Part shown: piece by piece, positions 51,638 through 60,547 of the stretch | Layout of the letters: each line of letters opens with the position of its first letter | Position numbering within the stretch: position 1 is the first letter of the stretch | NCBI RefSeq assembly: GCF_001019615.1 | Contig: NZ_JNBQ01000001.1 | Span: forward strand, 434,001-498,000 | Direction: 5' to 3' | From: Cellulosimicrobium funkei | Lineage (GTDB): Bacteria; Actinomycetota; Actinomycetes; Actinomycetales; Cellulomonadaceae | Length of the DNA: 64,000 nucleotides | Position numbers and translations under genes: made by a program | Notes under the pieces: generated by a model | Told to the model about the DNA's origin: nothing | The model's input: the letters and a program-made list of their open reading frames with translations, nothing else | The model's database searches: none

Positions 51638-51680
51638 GCGGGCCCGTCCCCGGTCGCAGCACGACCGGGGACGGGCCCGC
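51638..51680. terminator. Perfect 19-bp bidirectional terminator
   Basis: Arms 51638-51656 and 51662-51680 are perfectly complementary with loop CAGCA. The stem begins at the first base after the stop codon. It serves the convergent gene at 51709 equally. Confidence 0.75.
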
Positions 51681-51708
51681 TACCGCGGCGCTCGGCGGGG
51701 CGTCGGCG

Positions 51709-53598
51709 TCAGCGGCCGGCGAGGTGGTCGAGCTCCTCGAGCAGGCGCTCGCGCGTCGCCGCGTCGTCGACGAACTTCTCGAGGGTCCGGCGCACCGACT
51801 CCCAGCGCCCCGCCTCGACGGCGCCGAGCGCGCCCACGAGCTGGCCGGGCGGGAGGTCGAGCACCGCGACGCGGGCACGCAGGCCCTCGGGCGTCACCGT
51901 GACGACGACGGTGCGCTCCGCCGTCGCCTCGCCGCCCGCGCCCCGGGCCGTCGCGGAGACGGTGTGCTCGCCGAGCGCGAGGTCGGCGGCGGCGACCGCC
52001 GCACCGTTCTCGACCGGCTCGCCGTCGAGCGACACGACGACCTCGTCCGCGTCCGTGGCGCTCGCGGCGACGACGAGCGTGCCGCCGCGCTCGACCTCGG
52101 CACCCTCGGCCGGGCTCACGACCTCGACCGTCGGTGCGGCGGGGGCCGGCGCCTCCTGCTCGCGCGCCTGCTTCCAGCCGATGAAGGCGCCCGCACGGTC
52201 GGTGATGACGCCGTCGACGCCGATCTCCGTGAGCCGGGCCCAGTCGGCCGCCGAGTTCACGGTGTACGGCATGACGGCGATGCCGGCCTCGTTGAGGTCG
52301 GCGACGACGCTCGGGCGCGCGAGCAGCGCGGTCGCGGACGGGTTGTACATGACCGCCCCGAGGTCCTGCGCCACGGCGACGGGGTCGGCGTCGAGCGAGC
52401 CGCGGAGCAGACCGCGCGGGATCTGCGGCGCGTGCTCGCGCGCGGACCGCAGCGCGGCGACGTCGAACGACTGGAGCACCACGCGGTCCTCGAGCCCGGC
52501 CTCGACGACCATGTCCACGACGCGCTCGACCTCGGCGGACGTCTCCGGGCCCTTGATCTCCAGCAGGAGGGTCGACGAGCCGGTCTCCAGCAGGTCCAGC
52601 ACCTGCGCGAACGTCGGCAGGTGCTGACCGGCGAACGCGGGGGAGAACCACGACCCGGCGTCGAGCGCGGTGACCTGCGCGCCGGGCAGCACGGCGACGT
52701 CGCCGGAGCCCTCCGTCGTGCGGTCCACGGTCTGGTCGTGGAGCACGACCGGGAGCCCGTCCGCCGTGGTGTGCACGTCGATCTCGACGTACTCGGCGCC
52801 CGTGCGCATGCCCGCCGCCACGGCGGCGAGCGTGTTCTCCGGCGCGACCGACGAGTACCCGCGGTGCGCGACCGTGACGGGGAGCTCCCCGTCGTCGCCC
52901 ACGTAGGACGCGGGCTCGATCTCGGTGACCGTGACGTCGTCGACGCTCACGGTCGCCCCGGCCGTGACGAAGCCGAGCGCGCCGTCGCGCGACCGGTCGA
53001 TCCGCCCCTCCAGGAGGGTCTTCCCGTCGAGCGCGTAGGTGACCGCGGCGCCCTGTACCTCGACCGACAGGCGCACGTCGCGACCCGTCGCCGCGTCCTC
53101 CGGGGCGGACGCCGTGTACGGGACGTTCCACGCGTTCGCTGCCGTCCGCTGCGCGATCTCGACGCCGTTGTGCGCGGTCGTCGTGCTGCGCAGGACCGCC
53201 TGCCACCACGGGACCGCGCCGTCGGGCGCGACGTCGAGGATCGCGCCGGCCCAGCGGGAGGCGTTGTCCACGCTCTCGAAGCGGAGCGTCGCCTCGAGGC
53301 GGTAGTTCTCCGCCGACTGCCCGAAGACGATGCGCGCGGGCGACGACCCGTCCGGGGCGTCGCCGACGAGCCGGCCGTCCCGCACCTGCCAGTCGCCGAG
53401 CACGGGCGTCCACCCCTCGGGGAGGGCGTCGCCGTCGAACGACTCGGCGAGCAGCACGTCGCCGGGCTCGGCGGCGGCCGGGGCGGCGAACGGGACGGTC
53501 GCGGTCGTGGTCGCTGCCACGACGAGCGTGCTCGCGAGCAGGGTTCCCGCCAGCGCGGCGGCGGTACCGCGCACGGCGCGGCGTCGGGTGGTCGTCAT
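51709..53598 (-). CDS. Secreted glycerophosphodiester phosphodiesterase with accessory domains
   Basis: A 629-residue exported enzyme. A twin-Arg-like start (TTTRRRAVRGTAAALAG) and long signal peptide lead into a jelly-roll domain (residues about 45-215; ESFDGDALPEGWTPVLGDW, GALGFVTAGATVSVDDVTV). The GDPD barrel follows: VAHRGYSSVAPENTLAAV, EIDVHTTADGLPVVLHD and TTEGSGDVAVL hold the HD catalytic residues, and LLLEIKGPE the third metal ligand. The C-terminus is an Ig-like sugar-binding type domain and a helical tail. It would hydrolyse glycerophosphodiesters outside the cell, feeding phosphate or glycerol. GGAGG precedes the ATG. Confidence 0.9.
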   Translation of the reverse strand: MTTTRRRAVRGTAAALAGTLLASTLVVAATTTATVPFAAPAAAEPGDVLLAESFDGDALPEGWTPVLGDWQVRDGRLVGDAPDGSSPARIVFGQSAENYRLEATLRFESVDNASRWAGAILDVAPDGAVPWWQAVLRSTTTAHNGVEIAQRTAANAWNVPYTASAPEDAATGRDVRLSVEVQGAAVTYALDGKTLLEGRIDRSRDGALGFVTAGATVSVDDVTVTEIEPASYVGDDGELPVTVAHRGYSSVAPENTLAAVAAGMRTGAEYVEIDVHTTADGLPVVLHDQTVDRTTEGSGDVAVLPGAQVTALDAGSWFSPAFAGQHLPTFAQVLDLLETGSSTLLLEIKGPETSAEVERVVDMVVEAGLEDRVVLQSFDVAALRSAREHAPQIPRGLLRGSLDADPVAVAQDLGAVMYNPSATALLARPSVVADLNEAGIAVMPYTVNSAADWARLTEIGVDGVITDRAGAFIGWKQAREQEAPAPAAPTVEVVSPAEGAEVERGGTLVVAASATDADEVVVSLDGEPVENGAAVAAADLALGEHTVSATARGAGGEATAERTVVVTVTPEGLRARVAVLDLPPGQLVGALGAVEAGRWESVRRTLEKFVDDAATRERLLEELDHLAGR

Positions 53599-53764
53599 CG
53601 GGTCCTCCGAACGTCGGGACGGTTGCCCCGGCGACGCTACGAAGGCCCCATGACGGTGCGGTGGACGCCGGGCGACGCCGGAGGGACGGCCAGGTGACGG
53701 GACACGATTCCCTGACGTTCACCCCGAGCTCGTCGAGTGCCCCCCTCGAACGCCACCCCGAGCG

Positions 53765-54574
53765 TCACCCGGGCGGCCCCGGTACGCGCGTCAGCAGGCG
53801 CGCGACGTCGTGCCCGGCCTCCAGCAGCGCCAGGGTGCGGCGCGCGATCGCGTCGAGCCGCGCGTCGAGCGCGGCGAGCGGGTCGGCGACGTCGGCCGGA
53901 CCGATCGTCCCGCGCAGCGCGTCGATCGCGCGCCGAACCTCCGGGACCCGGTACCCGGCCGCCCGCAGGGCCGTGACGACCCGCGCCTCGCGGACGGCCG
54001 CGGGCGGGTAGCGGCGGGCCGACACCGCGCCCGTGCGCGACGCGACGCGCTCCGGCGCGAGGAGCCCCTCGTGCTCCCAGAACCGCAGCGTCGACGCCCG
54101 GACGCCCAGCGCGGCGGCGAGCTCGGTGATCGTGAGCACGGGCCCGTCGGTCGCCGCCGTCGCCGGGGCCGGGCCGTCGGCAGAGCCGGCCGCGCCGTCG
54201 CCCTCCGCCCGGACCACGAGGAGCGCGCGCCGCGCGGCGAGCGCCTCCTCGCGCTCTCTCGTGAGCGTCACGTGCAGCCGGGAGACGAGGCTCGCCGCCT
54301 CGTCGAGGGGCAGCGAGCGCGCGTCGCGCAGCACGCGCCGTGCGACGACCGGCCCGACGGCGGACGCGAGGCCGCGGTACGCGCGCAGGGCCAGGACGTG
54401 CTCGTCGCCGAACGCGCGGTACCCGTTCGCGGACCGGCCGGCGGGCGGCAGGACGCCCAGGGCCTCGAGGTCGCGCACCTGCTGGACCGAGCACCCCGCC
54501 GCGCGCGCGACGTCGGCCGTCCGCAGCGGCCGCGACGCCCCGCCGGCTGTCGCCCCGCGCCCCGAGACCGTCAC
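53765..54574 (-). CDS. Regulator with two MerR-type DNA-binding domains
   Basis: A 269-residue protein carrying two complete MerR winged HTHs. Domain 1 (near residues 14-80) reads TADVARAAGCSVQQVRDLEA with NGYRAFGDEHVLALRAYRGL; domain 2 (near 140-205) reads TITELAAALGVRASTLRFWE with RRYPPAAVREARVVTALRAA. Usual MerR proteins have one HTH and dimerise through a helix; here a helix and a disordered AT/PA-rich linker separate the two. GTG start has GGAGGG six bases upstream. It is divergent from the DUF6194-like gene across 39 bp and probably controls it. No effector-domain cysteines are seen. Confidence 0.85.
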   Translation of the reverse strand: MTVSGRGATAGGASRPLRTADVARAAGCSVQQVRDLEALGVLPPAGRSANGYRAFGDEHVLALRAYRGLASAVGPVVARRVLRDARSLPLDEAASLVSRLHVTLTREREEALAARRALLVVRAEGDGAAGSADGPAPATAATDGPVLTITELAAALGVRASTLRFWEHEGLLAPERVASRTGAVSARRYPPAAVREARVVTALRAAGYRVPEVRRAIDALRGTIGPADVADPLAALDARLDAIARRTLALLEAGHDVARLLTRVPGPPG

Positions 54575-54613
54575 GCCAACCCTCCAGAAGCACTTCAAGC
54601 GGACACTCGAATC

Positions 54614-55072
54614 ATGAGTATGGAGCAGATCCTCGGAACGGTCCGGTCGTTCGACGGCGTCCTCGTGCTGTCGCCGGGGCCCGGCAGCGAGTTCCCCGCG
54701 CTGGCGTGGGGCGACCACTTCTTCTACTACGCCCCCGACGGCGAGGTCCCGCACGGGCAGCCCTACGGCACCGTCGTGACCAAGGACTACCCCGACGACG
54801 CGGCGTCGCACCTCGACGAGGAGGGCCGCTGGAGGGTCAACGTGCACGTGGGGCGGGACCGGTTCCGCGACCTCGTCGGCGCCGATCCCCGCGACGGGGC
54901 GGCGTCGGAGGTGGCGGAGACCGACCTCGTCGTGCCGCACCCGGTCTACGGCGCGCTCGGCTGGGTGTGCGTCGTCAACCCGGGCGAGCGCACGACCGGG
55001 CTCGTCCTCGACCTGCTGCGCGCCGCCCACGACGACGCCCGCGCCCGCGCCGCGCGCCGCACCGCGCGGTAG
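54614..55072 (+). CDS. DUF6194-like protein
   Basis: A 152-residue cytoplasmic protein. GSEFPALAWGDHFFYYAPDG, TVVTKDYPDDAASHLDEEG and RWRVNVHVGRDRFRDLVG match the small DUF6194 family, for which no function is known to me. The C-terminus is an Ala/Arg-rich helix. A second ATG two codons on is possible. It has no ribosome-binding site of strength, so transcription may start close to the ATG from the 39-bp region shared with the divergent double MerR regulator. Confidence 0.75.
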   Translation: MSMEQILGTVRSFDGVLVLSPGPGSEFPALAWGDHFFYYAPDGEVPHGQPYGTVVTKDYPDDAASHLDEEGRWRVNVHVGRDRFRDLVGADPRDGAASEVAETDLVVPHPVYGALGWVCVVNPGERTTGLVLDLLRAAHDDARARAARRTAR

Positions 55073-55116
55073 CGACGACCCGCCGCGCGCCGGTCGACCA
55101 CGAGGTTGCCCCGCCC

Positions 55117-55171
55117 CGACCACGGGGTTGCTCCCGTTCTCCGGTCGATATCGACAGGAACCCCGTGCTCG
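55117..55171. repeat. Palindromic repeat, family B, degenerate copy 4
   Basis: Outer arms CGACCACGGGGTT / AACCCCGTGCTCG pair imperfectly; an inner perfect palindrome GTCGATATCGAC lies at 55144-55155. A related partial unit (CGACCACGAGGTTGC) precedes it. It lies between the convergent DUF6194-like and histidine phosphatase genes. Confidence 0.65.
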
Positions 55172-55188
55172 GCGGGTGGGGAGCGGCC

Positions 55189-55863
55189 TCAGACCGGGAC
55201 GGCGGTGCCCGACGGCGCGGGGCGCGCGGCGACGTGGCCGTGCCCGGCGACGTCGACGCCGACCGCGAGGACGCGCGGGACGCCGTCGGTCACCTCGACG
55301 GTGGAGACCGAGGCGTTCGGGAGCGCGACGAGCCCGGACGGGTCGAGCGTCGCGAGCCACGCGCCGAGCGTGAGCCCGTGCCCGACGACGAGCACGTGGC
55401 GGTCGAGCACCGCACCGGGGCGCGAGGCGTCGTCGTGCGCGGCGACGACCCGCGCGAAGACGTCGCGCACCCGGCCCATGAAGTCCTTGCCGGCCTCGCC
55501 GCCGCCCACGCCGGGGTGCGTGCCGGCCAGCACGCGCGGCACGAGCTCCGCCCACGGCTCGACCGCGTCGAGGTGCGACTCCGGACGCCGCTCGTACGAC
55601 CCGAACGACAGCTCGCGCAGGTCGTGGTCGACGGTCAGCGGGAGGTCGGGGTGGTGGCGCAGGATCTCCATCGCCGTGAGGACCGCGCGGCCCTGAGGAG
55701 AGGAGTACGCGGCCGCGAAGTCGTGCCGCGCGAGGTGCTGCGCGGTCACGCGCACGCCCGCGCGACCCGTGCGGGTCAGGGGCGAGTCGCACGACCCCTG
55801 GAGGTGGCGCCGTGCGTTGAGGTAGGTCTGCCCGTGTCGTACGAGCGTGATCGTCAGGGTCAT
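55189..55863 (-). CDS. Histidine phosphatase (phosphoglycerate-mutase-like) family protein
   Basis: A 224-residue cytoplasmic phosphatase. LVRHGQTYLNARRHLQG (phospho-His and Arg), SSPQGRAVLTAMEIL, LRELSFGSYERRPES (acid Glu) and VVGHGLTLGAW (second His) are all intact. The branch is cofactor-independent-of-BPG small-molecule phosphatases such as CobC or broad-range sugar phosphatases; substrate is open. ATG at 55863 follows GAGAGGGC; the open frame upstream to 55935 is not needed. Confidence 0.9.
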   Translation of the reverse strand: MTLTITLVRHGQTYLNARRHLQGSCDSPLTRTGRAGVRVTAQHLARHDFAAAYSSPQGRAVLTAMEILRHHPDLPLTVDHDLRELSFGSYERRPESHLDAVEPWAELVPRVLAGTHPGVGGGEAGKDFMGRVRDVFARVVAAHDDASRPGAVLDRHVLVVGHGLTLGAWLATLDPSGLVALPNASVSTVEVTDGVPRVLAVGVDVAGHGHVAARPAPSGTAVPV

Positions 55864-55996
55864 CGTCGCTGTGCCCTCTCCGGTCGTCCCGGTCTGCTGG
55901 TCACGGCCGACGCTAGGCCGTCCCGGTGTCGGCACGACGACGTCCCGGTGACGATCGCGTGGCCGGGGCCGGAACGGCCGAGGGCGGACACCCGGG

Positions 55997-57196
55997 TCAC
56001 ACCCGCGCGGGAGCCTCGTCGCGCTCGTGGTCGTCCGTCGTCGCGTCGTCGGCCTCGGAGCGCGGGTCCGGGCTCGCGGCGTCGTCGTCGACGCCTGCGT
56101 CGTGCTGGTCGGCGGGCTCCGCCGTCACCGGGGCGGGCCACGGCTCCTCGACGCCCTCCGCGCCGTCGTGCGGCCTGGCGCCGGCGGCCCGGTGCACGAC
56201 GACCGCGAGCGGAGCGACGAGGACCCCGCACACCAGGCCCCACGCCAGACCGGCCTGGAGCACGGGAAGCGCGCGCCCGGCGTCGGGCAGGACGCCGCCG
56301 GCGGTGACGGTCGAGACGACGACGGGCACCGCCGCGGCGACGGCCGCGCCGGCGACGCACGCGAACCAGGCGGAGAGCAGGAGCGCCCAGCGGCCCTCCG
56401 CCGGGGGCAGCCGGCGCGCGGCGAGCGCGGTGAGCAGCCCCACGGCCAGCCCGACCCCGAGCGGCAGCGCGAGGTGCACCGGGTCGGCCAGGAGCGCGTC
56501 CCGGTCGACGGCGAGACGTGCGGACGGCAGCAGCACCACGTCGCGTGCGACGCCCCACGGCGACTGCGGGTCGACCGCACCGGGGAGCACGGTCCTCCCG
56601 ACGCCCGCCGCCGCCCAGAGCACGCCCGTCGCGGCGCCCGCCGCGAGGGCGGCCGGCCAGGCGCGCACCGTCGCGGGGGCGCGGGTGTGCCGCGTGCCCG
56701 CCGGGTCGTCGCGCCGGTCGGTCAGCGCGCGCGTCACGACGACGGCGAGCCCGACGAGCAGGCCGTTCACGAGCCCCCACCAGCCGCCGAGCGCGGTGGC
56801 GACGAGCTCGGTGATCGTGTCGGCGCGCCACGGCAGCGTGACCCCGGCGAACCACGCGGCCGTCGCGGCGAGCGCGGACGCCGCGACCGTCGAGAACCAG
56901 ACGGCGAGGAAGGTCGCCCACCGGCCGGTGCCGGCGGGCAGGCGCCGCACCGCGAGCTGGGTGCCGGCCGCGACCAGCGCCCCGGCGAGCGCGGCGGTGA
57001 GGAGCGTGCTGCCGGAGACGGGCGCCCCCGCCGCGACGGGCGCGGTCGGGTGGGGGAGCAGCGCACGGACGCCCGTACCCGGCACCGCGAGGGACGTCCC
57101 GGACAACCAGTCCCCGAGGCGGCCCGTCACCATCCAGAGGACCGCGGTGAGCGTTCCGGCGACGACGACGGCGGGGACGGTCCTCGATGACGGCAT
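55997..57196 (-). CDS. Integral membrane protein with internal duplication
   Basis: A 399-residue protein with about eight hydrophobic segments in two similar halves. Half 1 contains QLAVRRLPAGTGRWATFLAVWF and half 2 ALAARRLPPAEGRWALLLSAWF at equivalent places, and each is followed by a similar Ala/Val-rich helix and a GLVxGxLV segment. The last 75 residues are an acidic, hydrophilic cytoplasmic tail. Function not recognised. A TACCCT box six bases before the ATG suggests a leaderless transcript. Confidence 0.75.
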   Translation of the reverse strand: MPSSRTVPAVVVAGTLTAVLWMVTGRLGDWLSGTSLAVPGTGVRALLPHPTAPVAAGAPVSGSTLLTAALAGALVAAGTQLAVRRLPAGTGRWATFLAVWFSTVAASALAATAAWFAGVTLPWRADTITELVATALGGWWGLVNGLLVGLAVVVTRALTDRRDDPAGTRHTRAPATVRAWPAALAAGAATGVLWAAAGVGRTVLPGAVDPQSPWGVARDVVLLPSARLAVDRDALLADPVHLALPLGVGLAVGLLTALAARRLPPAEGRWALLLSAWFACVAGAAVAAAVPVVVSTVTAGGVLPDAGRALPVLQAGLAWGLVCGVLVAPLAVVVHRAAGARPHDGAEGVEEPWPAPVTAEPADQHDAGVDDDAASPDPRSEADDATTDDHERDEAPARV

Positions 57197-57202
57197 CCTG
57201 AG

Positions 57203-57208
57203 AGGGTA
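57203..57208 (-). promoter_or_regulatory. -10 box of a leaderless promoter
   Basis: TACCCT on the minus strand, six bases before the ATG at 57196. Confidence 0.45.
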
Positions 57209-57321
57209 GTGGCAGCCCCGCGCCGGTCGCGACGACGAGCGATGAGTTCCGAGGACGGTCGTCGTCAGAACGCTCGGGAGCCCTGGTACACGACCGCGGG
57301 CACGACGACACGGAGGTTGCC

Positions 57322-58188
57322 ATGAGCGAGCGCAAGACCTACACCCTGGACGTGCCCGGTGCTGTGATCGCCTACGACGTCTGGACGCCGGACGTGGCGG
57401 GCGACCGCACGCCGGTGGTCGTCATGGGCTCGCCCATGGCTGCCTCCGGGTTCGAGCAGCTCGCGGGGCTGCTCGACGACCGCGTGGTCGTCACCTACGA
57501 CCCGCGCGGCACGGAGCGCAGCACGCTCGCGCCGGACGGCGAGGTGTCGGTCGAGGCGCACGCCGACGACCTGCACGCGGTCGTGACCGCGCTCGGGCTG
57601 GGCCCGGTGGACGTGCTCGGGTCGAGCGGGGGCGGCGTCGTCGGGCTGTCGTGGATCGAGCGCCACCCGGGCGACGTGCGGATCTTCGTGTCGCACGAGC
57701 CGCCGATCACCCCGCTGCTCGAGGACGCCGGCCTCGCGACGACGGTGCAGGCCGACATCGTCGACACGTACCGCCGCGAGGGGTTCGGCCCGGCCATGGC
57801 GAAGTTCGTCGCGCTCGTGAGCCACGTGGGCCCGCTGCCCGCGGACTACCTCGACCGCCCGGCCCCGGACCCGGCGATGTTCGGCTTCCCGACCGAGGAC
57901 GACGGGTCGCGCGACGACCTCCTGCTCGGCAAGAACCTCGCGACGATGCCGGGCTGGGCCCCGGACGGCGCGGTGCTGCGGGCGTCGGGGACGCGGGTCG
58001 TGCCCGCGGTGAGCGAGCAGGGCGAGGGGACGCTGGCCTGGCGCGGCGGCGCGGCGCTCGCCGAGCTGCTGGGCGTCGAGGCGGTGACGTTCCCCGGCGA
58101 CCACGGGGGCTTCATGGTCAACGAGTGGTCGCCGGACAACGACCCCGCGGCGTTCGCCGCGGCTCTGCGCGCGGTGCTGGACGCCTGA
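57322..58188 (+). CDS. Alpha/beta-fold hydrolase
   Basis: A 288-residue cytoplasmic alpha/beta hydrolase. VVVMGSPMAASGFEQLAGLL and VVTYDPRGTERSTL are the typical strands; the nucleophile elbow is GSSGGGVVGL (Ser near residue 102), and GDHGGFM holds the catalytic His. Relatives are esterases, epoxide hydrolases and haloperoxidase-like enzymes, so the substrate is open. GGAGG lies six bases before the ATG. Genes nearby do not suggest a pathway. Confidence 0.9.
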   Translation: MSERKTYTLDVPGAVIAYDVWTPDVAGDRTPVVVMGSPMAASGFEQLAGLLDDRVVVTYDPRGTERSTLAPDGEVSVEAHADDLHAVVTALGLGPVDVLGSSGGGVVGLSWIERHPGDVRIFVSHEPPITPLLEDAGLATTVQADIVDTYRREGFGPAMAKFVALVSHVGPLPADYLDRPAPDPAMFGFPTEDDGSRDDLLLGKNLATMPGWAPDGAVLRASGTRVVPAVSEQGEGTLAWRGGAALAELLGVEAVTFPGDHGGFMVNEWSPDNDPAAFAAALRAVLDA

Positions 58189-58222
58189 CGGACAGCCGAC
58201 CGGGCCGACGCCGGAGACGGCG

Positions 58223-60547
58223 CTACGAGGCGTCGAACAGCGGCGCGCGGCCCGGCGGCTGGGCGGGCGGCGGGTCGGCGATGCCCGGCAGGAGCGGCCG
58301 TTCGACCTCCGGCTGCTCGGGCGTGAGGTCGAGGCCCTCCTCGTCGTGGACGAGCCGCAGGCCGCTCCCGGACACGAGCCGGTAGGTCACGCCGTCACGT
58401 CGGACCTCGACGCGGGCGCGCGACTCCCCGTGGTGGACCGTGAACGCGAGCCGCGTGAGGCGGGCGGGGAGCCGCGGCGCGAGGCGGAGCGCGCCGTCGT
58501 CGTGCCGCAGGCCGGCGATCCCGGTGACGACGGCGGTCCAGGCGCCCGCGAGCGAGGCGACGTGCAGCCCGCCGTCCGTCGAGGCGCGCAGGTCGCACAG
58601 GTCCAGAAGCGCGCACTCGCGGGCGTACGCGTAGGCGAGGTCGACGTACCCGATCTCCGCGGCGACCACCGCCTGGGCCGGCGCGGACAGCGACGAGTCG
58701 CGGACGGTGAGCGGCTCGTAGTAGTCGAAGTCCCGGCGCCGCTGCTCCGCGCTGAACTCCTCGGGCGCCGTGTGCAGCGCGAGCACGAGGTCCGCCTGCT
58801 TGACGACCTGCCGGCGGTAGAGCTCGACGTAGTGCACGTGGTCGTCGAGCGGGAACCGGGCCGTGCCCTTGGACTCGAAGTCCCAGTGCGCGTGGTGCGT
58901 GAAGTCCTGCGACTGCTCGGTGACACGGAGCTCGGCGTTGTACGGGACGGTCATGCGGTCGGCCGCACGGAGCCACGCGCGGCGCTCGTCGGCGGTGACG
59001 CCCCGCCGGGCGGCCTGCTCGGGGAACCGCGCGCACAGCTCGTCGGCGGCGCGCAGGTTCTTGCGGGCCATGAGGTTCGTGTACGTGTTGTTGTCGACGA
59101 CCGCGGTGTACTCGTCGGGCCCGGTCACGCCGTCGATGCGGAAGCCGGCCGCGGTGTGGTGCCCGCGCCCGGCCCACAGGCGCGCCGTCTCGACGGCGAG
59201 GTCGACGGCCACGTCCCGGGCGAGCGCGTCGTCGTGCGTGGCCGCGACGTGCCGCACCGCGGCGAGCGCCACGGCCGACGCGACGTGGAACGCGGCCGTC
59301 CCGGCGGGCCAGTAGCCCGAGGACTCGCGGCCGCTGATCGTGCGCCACGGGAAGGCCGCGCCCGGCAGGCCCAGCTCGGCCGCGCGCTCGCACGCCCGGT
59401 GGAGCGTCGCGTGCCGCCAGCGCAGGTGCGAGGCCGCGGCGCCGGGCAGCACGTGGTCGAGCACGGGCAGCACGAACGTCTCGGAGTCCCAGAACGCGTG
59501 CCCCCCGTACCCGGTGCCCGTGAGCCCCTTGGCCCGCACGCCGACCCCCTCGACGCGAGCCGCGGCCTGCACCACCTGGAACAGCGAGTGCCGCATCGCC
59601 TGCTGCATCTCGTCGTCGCCGTCGAGCTCGACGTCGCCCCGGTCCCACACGTCCGCGAGGACGCCGGCCTGCTCGCGGGCGAGGCCGTCCCACCCGGCCT
59701 GCCGCGCGTCGGCGAGCACCGCGTGCGCGTGGGCGGGCAGGGCGTCCGCGTCCTCGCCGCCGGCGTACGCGGCGAGGACGACGACGTCCAGCCACTGGCC
59801 CGCGCGCAGGTCGACCGTGAGCGATGCGCCGCCGCCGCGGTGGTGCCACACGGGCGAGACGCCGTCCGCGGTCTCGACCACGTGGGCCGTCTCGACCGCG
59901 ACGCCGCGCTCGGAGCGCACTGTGCGCTGGCGCACCGACGAGCCGTCGGCCTCGTGCCGGCACGAGACCGTGCGCAGCCCGGGCGCCGCCCGGTCCTCCT
60001 CCGGGGCCCCGTGCGGGCAGTCGGGCACGGGCCGCAGGGTCAGGGTCACGTCGTCGTGCGCCTGCACCCGCCAGCGCGTCGCGACGACCGCCCGCCGCGC
60101 GAGCGGTACGAGCCGCTCGTTGTGGAGCGTCACGGTGCCGCCCGTGGGCGAGGTCCACCGCAGCTCGCGCCGCAGGACGCCGGCGCGCAGGTCGAGCTCG
60201 CGGGCGTGGGCCTCGACCGCACCGGTGAGGCCCGGGTCGTCGTCCGCGGTCCGCGCGTCGACGGGCGCGCCGTCGACCGACCAGCCGAGCCGCCAGGCGT
60301 CGACGACGGGCACCAGGCGCTCCTCGACCTCGGGGTAGGCGTAGGCGCGCTCGGCGTAGGTCTGGTCGAACTCCTCGTAGACGTCGGCCACGAGCGTCGC
60401 CGGGTCGTCGTCCGCGGCGACCTCGTCGAGGACGCCTCGCACGCCCACGTAGCCGTTGGCGAGGGACAGGAGCGAGGCGGCCGTCTCGGGGGAGTCGACC
60501 GCGAGACCCGGTTCGCGGACCGACCAGGCGGGGGGATCGTTCGTCAC
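58223..60547 (-). CDS. GH65 disaccharide phosphorylase
   Basis: A 774-residue cytoplasmic GH65 protein. The N-terminal super-sandwich domain (SLANGYVGVRGVLDEV) is followed by the (alpha/alpha)6 barrel with HAFWDSETF (350-358), catalytic acid E479 in GVTGPDEYTAV, and VVKQADLVL (Lys-Gln 583-584), the phosphate-binding pair that marks maltose, trehalose and kojibiose phosphorylases rather than GH65 hydrolases. A small C-terminal beta domain closes it. The product would be beta-glucose 1-phosphate. GTG start is inferred from homology. The usual beta-phosphoglucomutase gene is not adjacent. Confidence 0.9.
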   Translation of the reverse strand: MTNDPPAWSVREPGLAVDSPETAASLLSLANGYVGVRGVLDEVAADDDPATLVADVYEEFDQTYAERAYAYPEVEERLVPVVDAWRLGWSVDGAPVDARTADDDPGLTGAVEAHARELDLRAGVLRRELRWTSPTGGTVTLHNERLVPLARRAVVATRWRVQAHDDVTLTLRPVPDCPHGAPEEDRAAPGLRTVSCRHEADGSSVRQRTVRSERGVAVETAHVVETADGVSPVWHHRGGGASLTVDLRAGQWLDVVVLAAYAGGEDADALPAHAHAVLADARQAGWDGLAREQAGVLADVWDRGDVELDGDDEMQQAMRHSLFQVVQAAARVEGVGVRAKGLTGTGYGGHAFWDSETFVLPVLDHVLPGAAASHLRWRHATLHRACERAAELGLPGAAFPWRTISGRESSGYWPAGTAAFHVASAVALAAVRHVAATHDDALARDVAVDLAVETARLWAGRGHHTAAGFRIDGVTGPDEYTAVVDNNTYTNLMARKNLRAADELCARFPEQAARRGVTADERRAWLRAADRMTVPYNAELRVTEQSQDFTHHAHWDFESKGTARFPLDDHVHYVELYRRQVVKQADLVLALHTAPEEFSAEQRRRDFDYYEPLTVRDSSLSAPAQAVVAAEIGYVDLAYAYARECALLDLCDLRASTDGGLHVASLAGAWTAVVTGIAGLRHDDGALRLAPRLPARLTRLAFTVHHGESRARVEVRRDGVTYRLVSGSGLRLVHDEEGLDLTPEQPEVERPLLPGIADPPPAQPPGRAPLFDAS

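Noticed and set aside
53701-53764. Hairpin between the GDPD and double-MerR genes
   Set aside because: Direct repeats of CACCCCGAGC give the impression of symmetry, but no stem longer than five pairs forms.
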